Shown: one piece after another, positions 52,442 through 61,546 of the stretch
How the letters are laid out: every line of letters begins with the position of its first letter
Position numbering within the stretch: the first letter of the stretch is position 1
From: Chitinophagaceae bacterium
GTDB taxonomy: Bacteria; Bacteroidota; Bacteroidia; Chitinophagales; Chitinophagaceae
DNA length: 64,000 bases
Direction: 5' to 3'
Assembly (NCBI GenBank): GCA_016721725.1
Contig: JADKHN010000006.1
Location: forward strand, 248,001-312,000
Notes under the pieces: generated by a model
The model's input: the letters and a program-made list of their open reading frames with translations, nothing else
The model's database searches: none
Told to the model about the DNA's origin: nothing
Made by a program: the position numbers and the translations under genes

Positions 52442-52804
52442 ATGAGGAAGATCGCCATCTTTGCGGGCCTGTTTTCCCTCTTTTGCGCCTGCCATGAAAA
52501 CAAGGAAGAACCGGATGGCGGGCCCTGTAAATATGACCGGAAGAATCTGAGAGCGACCCTGGTCCGCTTACATGAGGTTAATGAGAAGGAGTATGACGCA
52601 TTATTCGTTGTAGAAAGGGTCAGGGATCAAAAAGACAGCATCCTTTATTCCGCGATGAACAACCATCATTATATTCAATCCGCCGTGCTGCCCGCAGACA
52701 GCCTGGTCATCGGTCAGGATTACCAGTACCTGCAACAGACCATCCGGTCGGGAGCATGCTCGCCCAATGCTGATCAGCTTTTCTTAAAGCCTTATGCTGA
52801 ATAA
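52442..52804 (+). CDS. Small lipoprotein of unknown function
   Basis: A 120-residue lipoprotein from the ATG at 52442 (MRKIAIFAGLFSLFCAC, lipobox FCA-C). An earlier in-frame ATG at 52421 (MQIAVSRMRK) overlaps the stop of the preceding gene by 10 bases and is also possible. The mature part is charged and helical (KNLRATLVRLHEVNEKEYDALFVVER). No family recognised. It probably forms a pair with the preceding cysteine-containing protein. Confidence 0.62.
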   Translation: MRKIAIFAGLFSLFCACHENKEEPDGGPCKYDRKNLRATLVRLHEVNEKEYDALFVVERVRDQKDSILYSAMNNHHYIQSAVLPADSLVIGQDYQYLQQTIRSGACSPNADQLFLKPYAE

Positions 52805-52825
52805 CCCTAGAGCGATCTTAAGGGA

Positions 52826-53440
52826 TCAGTTCTTGCTCAGGGAAGGATCGCGGTTCAGGATGGAGGCGGTGACAAGGATCTTTTCTCCCAGGGGAACGGT
52901 TTTACCTTTTCCGAAGAAATAAGCCTGGGCCTGTTCATCGTCTTGCAGCACTTCTTTCATCATTTTTTTGGAATAGGCCCTGATCGGTCCGTTTGTACCT
53001 TTCTGCAGGTAATATTCATCTGCCGCGATGCTTCCATTATAGAATTTCTTCGTGTAGACATTGATCTTTCCGGTGGTGACGCGGATACCGAATCCGGGCA
53101 GGCAATCCATGGATACAAAGCTCTTATGCCCGTTGGCAAACTGCTTTTGAGATACCGCGTAATATTCCGGCGTCTGGTAAGCCAGCAGTTCAGCCGGGTA
53201 GATCCGCGTCTTTCCATCGGCCAGCAAATAAGCCTGGCGGAAAACGGTATTCACCAAACGGAGGGACTGGTAATTCACCACCGTACCATCGGTCTTATGG
53301 ATGAAACAGTTGGTCAGGGTTGGTTTTTCGTTCAAAGCGGGAACCAGCGGATCATTGGACAGTTGGTTACTGGCTGAACAGGAGATCAGCAGTGTGACGA
53401 TCGCCATCAATAATGGGATCAAGGGAAGGGTTCGTTTCAT
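52826..53440 (-). CDS. Lipoprotein of unknown function
   Basis: A 204-residue lipoprotein (MKRTLPLIPLLMAIVTLLIS, lipobox ISC). The mature part (SCSASNQLSNDPLVPALNEK) continues with strand-like segments (TVVNYQSLRLVNTVFRQAYL, KFYNGSIAADEYYLQKGTNG). Convergent with the small lipoprotein gene, 21 bases apart. No family recognised; a chaperone or surface role is possible but not supported. Confidence 0.62.
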   Translation of the reverse strand: MKRTLPLIPLLMAIVTLLISCSASNQLSNDPLVPALNEKPTLTNCFIHKTDGTVVNYQSLRLVNTVFRQAYLLADGKTRIYPAELLAYQTPEYYAVSQKQFANGHKSFVSMDCLPGFGIRVTTGKINVYTKKFYNGSIAADEYYLQKGTNGPIRAYSKKMMKEVLQDDEQAQAYFFGKGKTVPLGEKILVTASILNRDPSLSKN

Positions 53441-53618
53441 GGTATGGATATTAGGTTAAGGATTAAACGTATTAAAACTGTGATTATTGTTTTCAGCCAT
53501 ATGTTTCCCTTCTTACACAAACCTCTGTTAAATACTGATAACTAATCACTTATAAAATAATTCTCCTGTCTTGAAAAAATAATTTCAGGCAGGTTCTCCT
53601 GGTTTCGGCCGATTCAGG

Positions 53619-53960
53619 TCAGATCAGGCTTTTCCGGGCAGCAGCCACAAAGGTCAGTCCGATCATCAGGGATGGGAAGGCAAAAACGAAGGACATGCCG
53701 ATATCATTCTTCCAGAGGAAAAAACAAGCCAGCAAGACACCGCCCAGGATCATCAGTATACCACCCGGATAAGGTTTGAACCAGGCCAGGATGAATCCGA
53801 TCAGGCTGGGCGCTGCAAAAGCGATGAATGACAACCCATCCAAAGTCTTTACCGCCATGAACGAAGGGGTTCCTTCGCCGATAAAAAAGAAAGTGAATAA
53901 TCCAATGATGAGCAGCCCCCCGATGCGGGAGAACCAGGTATAAAATGTATAGGCAGACAT
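53619..53960 (-). CDS. Small four-helix membrane protein
   Basis: A 113-residue inner-membrane protein with four short helices (residues ~10-28, 44-60, 66-82, 92-108; for example LLIIGLFTFFFIGEG and GILMILGGVLLACFFLW). It resembles other small uncharacterised Bacteroidota membrane proteins. Function unknown. The gap of 178 bases to the lipoprotein gene downstream contains no gene. Confidence 0.62.
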   Translation of the reverse strand: MSAYTFYTWFSRIGGLLIIGLFTFFFIGEGTPSFMAVKTLDGLSFIAFAAPSLIGFILAWFKPYPGGILMILGGVLLACFFLWKNDIGMSFVFAFPSLMIGLTFVAAARKSLI

Positions 53961-54056
53961 AACTTGAATTGTAAAAGCAAGTTATCTCATCCTTCGGTGA
54001 GCATCAATGACAATCATCATAAGCCGGCATGATCATCAATGACCGGGTATTCTGGT

Positions 54057-55514
54057 TCAGGCTGAAGGAAAACGCTTCAGTATTTCCAGTAAGAAGCCCC
54101 AGAATTTCTGTACCGAACTGATCTGAACTTTTTCGTCGGGTGAATGAGCGCCATGGATATTCGGCCCGAAGGAGATCATCTGCATGCCCGGATAATGTCC
54201 ACCCAGGATCCCGCATTCCAGTCCGGCATGGATGGCATTTACTTTTGCCGGGGACTTGAATAGTTCCGCATACAGGTCGCTCATGAGGGTAACGATGGGA
54301 TAATCGGGCCGGGGTTCCCATCCCGGATAGGCACCGCTGAGACCAATTGACGCGCCGCAGAGCTCGAAACTACTGGCAATGGAACGGGCCAGGTCTGCTT
54401 TTTCAGAGTCTACCGAACTGCGGGTGAGGCATTGAATGGTAAATTGTCCGTCGCGGGCAATGACCCTGGCGATATTATTGGAGGACTGGACAAGACCGGC
54501 AATACCCGGGCTCATCCGGTAAATACCATTAGGGCAACTGTACATACTGCGCAGGAAACGATATTGAAACTCAGGTGACATTACAGCGGCAGGCGACCCA
54601 TCGTTTTCGAGGTTCACCGATAAGGCCGGATCCGTAAAATGATATTCGTTCTTCAGGATCAACCGGATGGCCTCCACCCTGTTCTTCAATTCAACCTCAG
54701 CGGAATGATCAACCATGATCTGTGCCCTGGATTCACGGGGGATGGCATTTCTCAGGCTGCCCCCATCGATCGAGGCGATGGCGAAACCGGGCAGGTCCGA
54801 TAATTCGGTCAATAGGCGATTCATGAGTTTATTGGCGTTCGCCCGGCCCTTGTGGATGTCCACTCCCGAATGTCCACCGGTCAATCCTTTCAGGGAAAGC
54901 AAATAAGCCGCCTGGCCGGTATGGGCAACCATCTCATAATGTCCGGTTGCCGTAACATCCACACCCCCGGCACAACCGATGGTGAGTTCATCATCTTCCT
55001 CGGTATCCAGGTTGAGCATGATCCTTCCGGTGAGTGCGCCGCTTTTCAGGGCCAGTGCACCGGTCATTCCCGTCTCTTCATCCACGGTGAAAAGGGCTTC
55101 AATGGATGGGTGAGCGATGTCTTTGGAAGCGAGGATGGTCATGATCGAGGCTACACCGATCCCGTTATCAGCTCCAAGGGTGGTACCCCGTGCCTTCACC
55201 CAATCACCGTCAACAACCATCTCGATCCCCTGTGTATTGAAATCAAATGCCGAATCCGAATTTTTCTGGTGAACCATGTCCAGGTGGCTTTGCAGGATCA
55301 CGGTCGCCCTTCCCTCCATTCCGGGAGAGGCCGGTTTCCTGATGATCACGTTACCTGTTTCATCCACCGTGGTGGGCAGGTTCAGGCTTTCACCGAAAGC
55401 CCTGATGAAAGCAACGGCTTTCTCTTCTTTTTTGGATGGGCGGGGAATGGCATTCAGATCGGCAAAATGGTTCCAGATCTCCGTGGGTTGCAATGCCCTG
55501 ACAGTATCGTTCAT
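54057..55514 (-). CDS. pepD: Aminoacyl-histidine dipeptidase (M20/M25 family)
   Basis: A 485-residue cytoplasmic metallopeptidase, the usual length of PepD. Zinc ligands and catalytic residues appear in ILQSHLDMVHQKN (HxD), GADNGIGVAS (the bridging Asp), TVDEETGMTGALAL (EE) and HAGLECGILG near the C-terminus. The lid domain lies between (VTATGHYEMVAHTGQAAYLL, GGHSGVDIHKGRANANKLMN). It hydrolyses carnosine-type and other dipeptides, recycling amino acids. The start is at 55514 (MNDTVRALQPTEIWNHFADL). The exported peptidases in the window could feed it. Confidence 0.92.
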   Translation of the reverse strand: MNDTVRALQPTEIWNHFADLNAIPRPSKKEEKAVAFIRAFGESLNLPTTVDETGNVIIRKPASPGMEGRATVILQSHLDMVHQKNSDSAFDFNTQGIEMVVDGDWVKARGTTLGADNGIGVASIMTILASKDIAHPSIEALFTVDEETGMTGALALKSGALTGRIMLNLDTEEDDELTIGCAGGVDVTATGHYEMVAHTGQAAYLLSLKGLTGGHSGVDIHKGRANANKLMNRLLTELSDLPGFAIASIDGGSLRNAIPRESRAQIMVDHSAEVELKNRVEAIRLILKNEYHFTDPALSVNLENDGSPAAVMSPEFQYRFLRSMYSCPNGIYRMSPGIAGLVQSSNNIARVIARDGQFTIQCLTRSSVDSEKADLARSIASSFELCGASIGLSGAYPGWEPRPDYPIVTLMSDLYAELFKSPAKVNAIHAGLECGILGGHYPGMQMISFGPNIHGAHSPDEKVQISSVQKFWGFLLEILKRFPSA

Positions 55515-55696
55515 ATAGGTGATTTAACTCCAAAATTAACCTAAATAAGATACAATCGGCCAGGCAAAACCGGTTCGACCGGCTGTTTAAAACAGAAACC
55601 AATATCATATTTTATCCTTCCTGCCGTCATCAATTGGAACCGGGGGTGTTTTTACCTTGTATCCACCTACCTATTTTTCATATTAAAACAGTTGTT

Positions 55697-56278
55697 ATGA
55701 AAAAGATACTACTCCTGGTTTTTGTCCTTCCTGGCTTTATCGTATTCGGACAAAAATGGGAAAAGAACTATGACTATGTTGACAATTGCGTTTGCGGACT
55801 GTCAAAAGTGAAAAAAGCCGGCAAAGTGGGTTATGTGAACAAGGAAGGCGTTGAAGTGGTAAAACCAATATTCGATGACGGGAACACGTTCAATGAAGGA
55901 TATGCCGCCGTAAGGCTTGGAGAGAAATGGCATTTCATCGACAGTACGGGCAAAGCCATCACAGAACCGCTGTTTGATGATGCGATCAATTTCAGCAACG
56001 GCATGGCCGTGGTCGCCAAAAACAACCAGTATGGCTTCATCAATACGAAAGGCGAACTGGTGATCCCGTTCCAATACAGCAACGCACGTAATTTTTCAGA
56101 AGGACTGGCTCCCGCCGCAAATACCAAGGGTTACTGGGGTTATGTCGATGTCAAGGGCAACTGGGTCATCAAACCGGCCTATGATTTCTCCGATTGTTTC
56201 CAGAACGGGGAAGCCCGGGTGATGAAAGGCCAGAAGATCGTTTACATCGATAAGAACAATACCGTGGTGCATGAATGA
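55697..56278 (+). CDS. Exported WG-repeat protein
   Basis: A 193-residue protein from the ATG at 55697 (signal MKKILLLVFVLPGFIVFGQ). The mature part consists of about five WG repeats, each ~30 residues: GLSKVKKAGKVGYVNKEG, PIFDDGNTFNEGYAAVRLGE, KWHFIDSTGKAITEPLFDDA, GMAVVAKNNQYGFINTKGEL and YWGYVDVKGNWVIKPAYD. Repeats of this kind form beta-propeller-like or bridging structures in surface proteins. The ligand is unknown. It ends just before the tRNA gene. Confidence 0.88.
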   Translation: MKKILLLVFVLPGFIVFGQKWEKNYDYVDNCVCGLSKVKKAGKVGYVNKEGVEVVKPIFDDGNTFNEGYAAVRLGEKWHFIDSTGKAITEPLFDDAINFSNGMAVVAKNNQYGFINTKGELVIPFQYSNARNFSEGLAPAANTKGYWGYVDVKGNWVIKPAYDFSDCFQNGEARVMKGQKIVYIDKNNTVVHE

Positions 56279-56419
56279 TAGATGAGTCTTATCCCTGATC
56301 AGCAGTTCATCCCAATGGACGAAATGGACCGGGCCGGTCATCCGGACCGGAAACCCACTGAGTTTTTTTGCTGGAAAGCGGGTTGCATTTTTTTGTTTTG
56401 TAATTTAGCGATCCGATAC

Positions 56420-56492
56420 GCCAACTTAGCTCAGCTGGTAGAGCATTTCATTCGTAATGAAAGGGTCGTCGGTTCGATTCCGATAGTTGGCT
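56420..56492 (+). tRNA. tRNA-Thr (anticodon CGT)
   Basis: A 73-base cloverleaf. The acceptor stem GCCAACT pairs with AGTTGGC, with discriminator T. The D-arm is GCTC...GAGC, the anticodon arm TTTCA-TTCGTAA-TGAAA with anticodon CGT (threonine, ACG), and the T-arm GTCGG-TTCGATT-CCGAT. No CCA is encoded at the 3' end, so it is added afterwards. Confidence 0.95.
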
Positions 56493-56585
56493 CAGCCTAG
56501 GTTCCCTCTTTCGCTAAAGCTACAGAGGATGTATAGAAATTTTAGGGAGGTTTAGAAAGTTTTGTTCATGTTGAAGAATTCTTCA

Positions 56586-57704
56586 TCACTTCAATCCGCG
56601 GCCGCCCGTCAGGAATGAATAGACGGCGGGGAAGAGTTTACGCAGAAATGCGCCGAACAGTACGGAGATCCCGATCAACATCAAAGGCAGGATGATAAAG
56701 GTGAACAGGCGATGATACGGCCAATACCCGAGCGCGTTGTTCAGGGCCTGGTTGGCATAGACCACCAGCGGCGCATGCAGCACATAGATCATGAAGGAGA
56801 AGGCCGAGAGCCAGACGAACCATTTTCTTTCCATACACCACTTCACCAACCGGTCACACCCGTACCAGGCGAAGATGAGTCCGCTTAGCACCACCAACTT
56901 ATGTAAGAACAGCAGGACGTGTTCCACCCCCGGAAAACCCGGTTGAAAGGCCAGCCAGGTCTTGAAGAGGGACAGTCCCAGGAAAAGTATTCCCCACACT
57001 TTAAGGTTCATCCATTTATTGGGAACCTCAATATTGAAATGGGATTTCTGCATCCAGATGCCGAGGGAAAAGAAAAGCAAGCCCTCCCCTTCAATGAGTA
57101 TGATCCCGAAAGTGGACAGCCACATAAAAACCGCGACGGAAAAGAAGATCCATTTAGCCAAACGGTGCGTGATGCACCAGCGAATGAGGGGGTAGGCCAG
57201 GTTATAGACCAGCAGCACCCGGATGAACCAGAGCTGGTAGGAAACGGGGAAAAAGACCCAGCGCGCCAGTACTTCGTACCATTGGTACTGATGCAGGAAG
57301 ACACGGCTTTCATCGATCTGCATCATGTGGGTCTCCGCCACGATATTCCGGCTATAAGGAAAACATTCCAGCAGAAAACTGAGCGCCAATCCGAACGCGC
57401 TCCAGAACAGGTAGGGATAGAGCAAGGTCCGCACCCGTTTACCCGAACGCTGTTTATAAGGCCGGTCATCACTGCGTGCAAAAAGGTACCCGGAGATGAT
57501 GAACAGCATGGGAATACGAAACCGGAAGAGCCCGTTCGCCAGCCAGTACTCGGTGAACCCGGTGAATGTCATGGGTTCGCCGGGACGGGTCCAGGGCTGC
57601 AGGTAAGAGATGTTCAGGTTGTAGGCATGTACAAATACCAGCAGGAACATGGATACGAAGGCCCAGAACCTGAATTTCAGCGAATTGAATTCCGTCAGTA
57701 TCAT
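56586..57704 (-). CDS. Acyltransferase 3 family membrane protein
   Basis: A 372-residue inner-membrane protein with about ten helices. The catalytic His of the family is in helix 1 (FVHAYNLNISYL), and RIPMLFIISGYLFA is the conserved helix 2-3 block. These proteins transfer acyl groups to cell-surface glycans, lipids or small molecules. The acceptor cannot be predicted. There is a polar insert near residue 85 (RSDDRPYKQRSGKRVRTLLY). The tRNA gene lies downstream. No partner genes of a polysaccharide cluster are present. Confidence 0.85.
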   Translation of the reverse strand: MILTEFNSLKFRFWAFVSMFLLVFVHAYNLNISYLQPWTRPGEPMTFTGFTEYWLANGLFRFRIPMLFIISGYLFARSDDRPYKQRSGKRVRTLLYPYLFWSAFGLALSFLLECFPYSRNIVAETHMMQIDESRVFLHQYQWYEVLARWVFFPVSYQLWFIRVLLVYNLAYPLIRWCITHRLAKWIFFSVAVFMWLSTFGIILIEGEGLLFFSLGIWMQKSHFNIEVPNKWMNLKVWGILFLGLSLFKTWLAFQPGFPGVEHVLLFLHKLVVLSGLIFAWYGCDRLVKWCMERKWFVWLSAFSFMIYVLHAPLVVYANQALNNALGYWPYHRLFTFIILPLMLIGISVLFGAFLRKLFPAVYSFLTGGRGLK

Positions 57705-57820
57705 GCACGATCAAAAAGCAATGATAAAACGAATCCTTTAGATCTCATGGGCTTTTTTATTCGGATCCGGCAGGGCCCGGCTAAGAGTTGTCTGGATTTT
57801 TGTAATTTGTAAATAAAAAA

Positions 57821-58698
57821 ATGCGAAAAGCGATCACGATCCTGCTCACATCCCTGTTGTTCCAGGCTGCCGATGCCCAGATCCAGTTCTGGAACCTGGC
57901 TGACGTGGAGGATGAAGCCCAGGTCAATGCCAGGAAAGTGGAAAAGGTCAGGCTGCTATCGGTTTACCGGACCGATGAAAAAGGCGCACGTCTGGATAGT
58001 TCCCAGGCTGATGAAAAATATTTCTATGACCGGGAAGGAAGGATCACCGTTCACAGCCGGTACAAATTCAATTGGAAAACGAAAAACTGGGGACTGTTGA
58101 CGGTAGACTCTTTTTTTTATACCCCATCGGGAATTTTAAGCGCCTATCGTTCCTACGAGGGGCCCTATTATAATCCGTCTTTTGAAACGACCGTTCAGTT
58201 CAATGCCAGGGGCCAGGTGGCCCGCAGGGACCATTATGTGTTTGCAAACAGAGAACGGATCTATGACCGGTATGAGATCTACCTGTATGATGCCAAGGGC
58301 CTCATCAAAACTATAAATACCTTTTTCCCCAATAAAAGCCAGGCGGCACGGTTCTCTTTTTTTATAATTCCTCCGGCAAACTGGTCAAGGCCAACTCCAG
58401 GTCGATGGAACTGGAAACGATAACTGAATATTCAAGGGGAACAAAAAATGAATTGACCGGGTACAAGGAATTCTATGGAAAGGAATTGCAGAAGACGATC
58501 TCGTACAGTTATGATGAGATGGGACGCAGAACGAAGTCACAAACCACGTCCTCCGGCTATGACGATTTCACCGAATACCGTTACCCGGCAAATAGTAACC
58601 TGGTCAGCAGTACCTATCTTCAATATTCCGGACCCGGGGGAAAGAGCGACCGGAGACATGAATACCGGGAATTGATCTACCTGAAAACACCGAACTGA
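57821..58698 (+). CDS. Exported protein of unknown function, frameshifted at T7
   Basis: The first frame (57821-58423) starts with signal MRKAITILLTSLLFQAADAQ and reads a beta-rich sequence (KYFYDREGRITVHSRYKF, YEIYLYDAKGLIKTINTFFP). At T7 (58357-58363) a -1 shift continues the same pattern: FFYNSSGKLVKANSRSMELE, then SYSYDEMGRRTKSQTTSSGY, to the stop at 58696-58698. The repeated YDxxGR/K motif is a RHS/YD-repeat-like pattern, so the gene probably encodes one ~291-residue protein. Unshifted, translation stops at 200 residues. T TTT TTT lies exactly in phase for a -1 slip. A deleted base (T8 to T7) explains it equally well. Confidence 0.7.
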
Positions 58699-58742
58699 TG
58701 CATTTTAGCCGATCAATTATATTTGCAAACAAATGGAACGAC

Positions 58743-59645
58743 ATGAAACAACTCATTACAATATTCCTGCTGATCCTTCCCGCCATGATCTTCGGGCAAA
58801 ATTCAAAGACCGGCAACCTCACCATCTTTTCGGAGGACGGTGACAAATTCTTCCTGGTATTGAACGGGGAGAAACAAAACACCGTCGCACAGGGAAATAT
58901 CAGGGTGGAAGAACTGTCACAGCCTTATTACAGTGCGAAGATCATTTTCGCTGACTCCACCCTCGCTCCTATTTCCAAGAGCAACCTGATGATCGCCGAC
59001 GTGGACGGCATCATGAAGGATGTGACCTATAAGATCCGGAAAGACAAATCCGGCAAACTGAAGATGAATTATTTCTCCTCCGCCGACGTGAAGACCGATT
59101 ATATCCCTCCTTCAGGCGTATACATCTATCATTACGGCCGGCCCGCGGTGACCGAATACAGCAACGGGACGGTGAGGACCACCACCACGATGACCACCAC
59201 CGAAGGCGGTGTGAATGCGAGCATCAGCATGAATGGGATCAACATGAACATGACGGTGAATGATCCCTTCGCGACGACAACGACGACGACAACGACCACC
59301 ACCTCCACTTCCAATGAAATCGTACAGCAGGCTCCTGCTAAAGGATGCAATGGCTGGCCCATGGGATCGGCCGATTTCGCCGCGGCGCTGAAGACCATCA
59401 GCAACAGCAGTTTCGAGGATTCCAAACTCTCCACGGCGAAGAACATCGCCAAGGCCAACTGCCTGTCCTGCGAGCAGGTCATCAGCATCTGCCGGCAATT
59501 CAGTTTCGAAGAGTCCAAACTGAACTTCGCAAAGTATGCCTTCAGGCACACCACAGATCCGAAGAATTATTTCAAGGTGAATGACGTGTTCAGTTTCGAG
59601 AGCAGCAAGGAAGAACTGAATAATTTCACCGGGGGCGATCAATGA
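58743..59645 (+). CDS. Exported DUF4476 protein with poly-threonine linker
   Basis: A 300-residue protein from the ATG at 58743 (signal MKQLITIFLLILPAMIFGQ). Residues ~22-150 form an N-terminal beta-rich domain. Around residue 178 there is a run of about ten threonines (ATTTTTTTTTTSTSNE), encoded by ACG/ACA/ACC repeats. Residues ~205-295 are DUF4476: SADFAAALKTISNSSFEDSK, NCLSCEQVISICRQFSFEES and FKVNDVFSFESSKEELNNF. The function of DUF4476 is unknown. The two CxxC cysteines may form a disulfide or bind metal. Probably co-transcribed with the preceding gene (44-base gap). Confidence 0.85.
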   Translation: MKQLITIFLLILPAMIFGQNSKTGNLTIFSEDGDKFFLVLNGEKQNTVAQGNIRVEELSQPYYSAKIIFADSTLAPISKSNLMIADVDGIMKDVTYKIRKDKSGKLKMNYFSSADVKTDYIPPSGVYIYHYGRPAVTEYSNGTVRTTTTMTTTEGGVNASISMNGINMNMTVNDPFATTTTTTTTTTSTSNEIVQQAPAKGCNGWPMGSADFAAALKTISNSSFEDSKLSTAKNIAKANCLSCEQVISICRQFSFEESKLNFAKYAFRHTTDPKNYFKVNDVFSFESSKEELNNFTGGDQ

Positions 59646-59714
59646 TCATCCGCCAGGAAGCTGCACGGGCAGGATCCAGCGGACTGTGATATTACAGAAA
59701 CTCCATAAAACTAA

Positions 59715-60221
59715 ATGAGGATGGCGAAATATGTTCTTCCCTGCTTCGGACAATTAGACTCTGAAAACCTTGAAGAGTATTATGACTGCGAAATTAACTT
59801 CAACAATACAATGGTCTCCGTTGATCTAAACTTCGGGGATAGAAAAATTGATATTAGCCGGCTTGAAATTGCAAAGAAATTCATTGAGCAACTGGCTGAC
59901 TATGACTTTAAGAACAAGAAGTATATTGAGCAAGACTATAAAGAGGATGTTGGGGACACAGTAAGGGCATACATTGAGCATCATTTAGACGAACTTGGCG
60001 AAACTGAATTAAATGAGTTAATTGACCCATCAAACAAAAAAATAAGCCAGGAAGACCAGGTAGTAAAAAAGCTGCATCTGGTCAGGATGGGGCTTTATCC
60101 CGATAGTGACGATCAGTTTGCCATTTTTGATTATTCCATCGGGCCCGAGATCACCCAATATCTTGTAGTTTTATTCATTGATGAATTCGGCGATCTTGAT
60201 TACATCACCATGGAGAGTTAA
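59715..60221 (+). CDS. DUF2004-like cytoplasmic protein
   Basis: A 168-residue acidic protein (MRMAKYVLPCFGQLDSENLE, then EYYDCEINFNNTMVSVDLNF). The pattern and the C-terminal FDYSIGPEITQYLVVLFIDE match the DUF2004 family. The base composition is visibly AT-rich relative to its neighbours. Some DUF2004-type proteins appear beside toxins as immunity-like proteins, but no toxin gene lies nearby here. The start could be the ATG at 59715 or the second at 59721. Standing alone on the plus strand. Confidence 0.7.
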   Translation: MRMAKYVLPCFGQLDSENLEEYYDCEINFNNTMVSVDLNFGDRKIDISRLEIAKKFIEQLADYDFKNKKYIEQDYKEDVGDTVRAYIEHHLDELGETELNELIDPSNKKISQEDQVVKKLHLVRMGLYPDSDDQFAIFDYSIGPEITQYLVVLFIDEFGDLDYITMES

Positions 60222-60279
60222 CTAAACCCACCGTTAACACCGGCAATTGCACAATTGATGCTTACCTCTTATAAGTCAT

Positions 60280-61092
60280 TTATCTGCGGATGGTGACCCA
60301 GGTGTTGGCGATGCCGATCCGTTTCACCAACTCGAAGAAGACCCGGGCATTATTTGGATGCAACCGGATACATCCATGTGAAGCCTGCCTGCCCAGTTTG
60401 GCGAAATTGCCCCTCGTGGTGCCGTGTATGGCATAGCCGCCCCGGATGAAGACCGCGTAGGGCATATTGCCCAGTCCCATGTAGTTTCCTCCCGGGAATT
60501 TTCTCGATTTGTATTTCATCAGTAAGGGCCCGCGGGGGCGCTGGCTGATATCGGGGGTCTCGTATTTCCGCATGCCGGTGGATACCGGGAAACTGTCCTT
60601 CAATTCACCGCCGATATAGAGGTAAAGCGCCTGTTTGGTCTTGTTCACTTCTGCAAACAGCAGGCAATCCTTTTGCCGGCAGGGAGCAGGGATATCCGGG
60701 TTATTGCGGTTGGCGAGGAAAGAATCGATCGCACGGGTATTTTCCCGGATGGCGGCGATCTCTTCCGGTGAATAAGGCAATAGTTTTTTCAGGTCCTTGA
60801 TGAACGTATCCAGCTTCTGGATCAGGGCCAGGTCGTGGTGCCAGATGGTATCCATGCTAAGCAACAGGCTGTCCAGGGAATCAGTACCGGGAATGAATTC
60901 CTGGCCGTCGAACAGGTTTTCGTCTTCACCGGCCGTATCCGTTGATAACCGGTTGATGGAATCCTTAAAACTGTGGTACTCGAATGATTGCAATTCTTTT
61001 GGTGAGCCGCCATTACCGTTCTTACAGGCAGGCAGGACAGTAAAAAAAAGAACGATCAGGATGGAATAGGTAAAAAGACTCCGGAAAGACAT
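60280..61092 (-). CDS. L,D-transpeptidase (YkuD family) lipoprotein
   Basis: A 270-residue lipoprotein. The start at 61092 (MSFRSLFTYSILIVLFFTVL, lipobox LPAC) is preferred; the longer frame to 61269 is an extension through the tandem repeat. The catalytic site is HGTTRGNFAKLGRQASHGCI with the HxG...SHGCIRL signature (Cys nucleophile). It cross-links peptidoglycan by 3-3 bonds or attaches proteins to it. The N-terminal ~130 residues are a helical, variable domain (SLLLSMDTIWHHDLALIQKL). The 61-bp tandem array lies in its 5' flank. Confidence 0.9.
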   Translation of the reverse strand: MSFRSLFTYSILIVLFFTVLPACKNGNGGSPKELQSFEYHSFKDSINRLSTDTAGEDENLFDGQEFIPGTDSLDSLLLSMDTIWHHDLALIQKLDTFIKDLKKLLPYSPEEIAAIRENTRAIDSFLANRNNPDIPAPCRQKDCLLFAEVNKTKQALYLYIGGELKDSFPVSTGMRKYETPDISQRPRGPLLMKYKSRKFPGGNYMGLGNMPYAVFIRGGYAIHGTTRGNFAKLGRQASHGCIRLHPNNARVFFELVKRIGIANTWVTIRR

Positions 61093-61157
61093 AAGATTAT
61101 ACGGTATTTCAACACAAAGGTATGTCCTTCGGCTGATAATAGGCCTTGTTAAAGCAC

Positions 61158-61546
61158 GTCGAAGGTTGTCACCCTGCCTGTCCCGCAGCATGGCGGGATG
61201 TTTGTCACCCTGAGCCTGTCGAAGGGTTGTCACCCTGCCTGTCCCGCAGCATGGCGGAATGCTTGTCACCCTGAGCCTGTCGAAGGGTTGTCACCCTGCC
61301 TGTCCCGCAGCATGGCGGGATGTTTGTCACCCTGAGCCTGTCGAAGGGTTGTCTCCCTGCCTGTCCCGCAGCATGGCGGAATGCTTGTCACCCTCCTGTG
61401 GCAGGGGGCCTGTCGAAGGGTTGTCACCCTGCCTGTCCCGCAGCATGGCGGAATGCTTGTCACCCTGAGCCTGTCGAAGGGTTGTCTCCCTGCCTGTCCC
61501 GCAGCATGGCGGAATGCTTGTCACCCTGAGCCTGTCGAAGGGTTAT
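61158..61546. repeat. Tandem array of a 61-bp unit (about six copies)
   Basis: Unit: GTCGAAGGGTTGTCACCCTG, then CCTGTCCCGCAGCATGGCGG, then (G/A)ATG(T/C)TTGTCACCCTGAGCCT. GTCGAAG starts at 61158, 61218, 61279, 61340, 61412, 61473 and 61534, so spacing is 60, 61, 61, 72, 61 and 61. The 72 comes from an 11-base insert near 61394. Variants alternate between GGGATGT and GGAATGC. Each unit carries two short copies of TTGTCACCCTG, and both strands are open in several frames, which creates false ORFs. Confidence 0.95.

Noticed and set aside
61158..61546. CRISPR array
   Set aside because: The unit is a head-to-tail tandem repeat without unique spacers, and there are no cas genes in the window.
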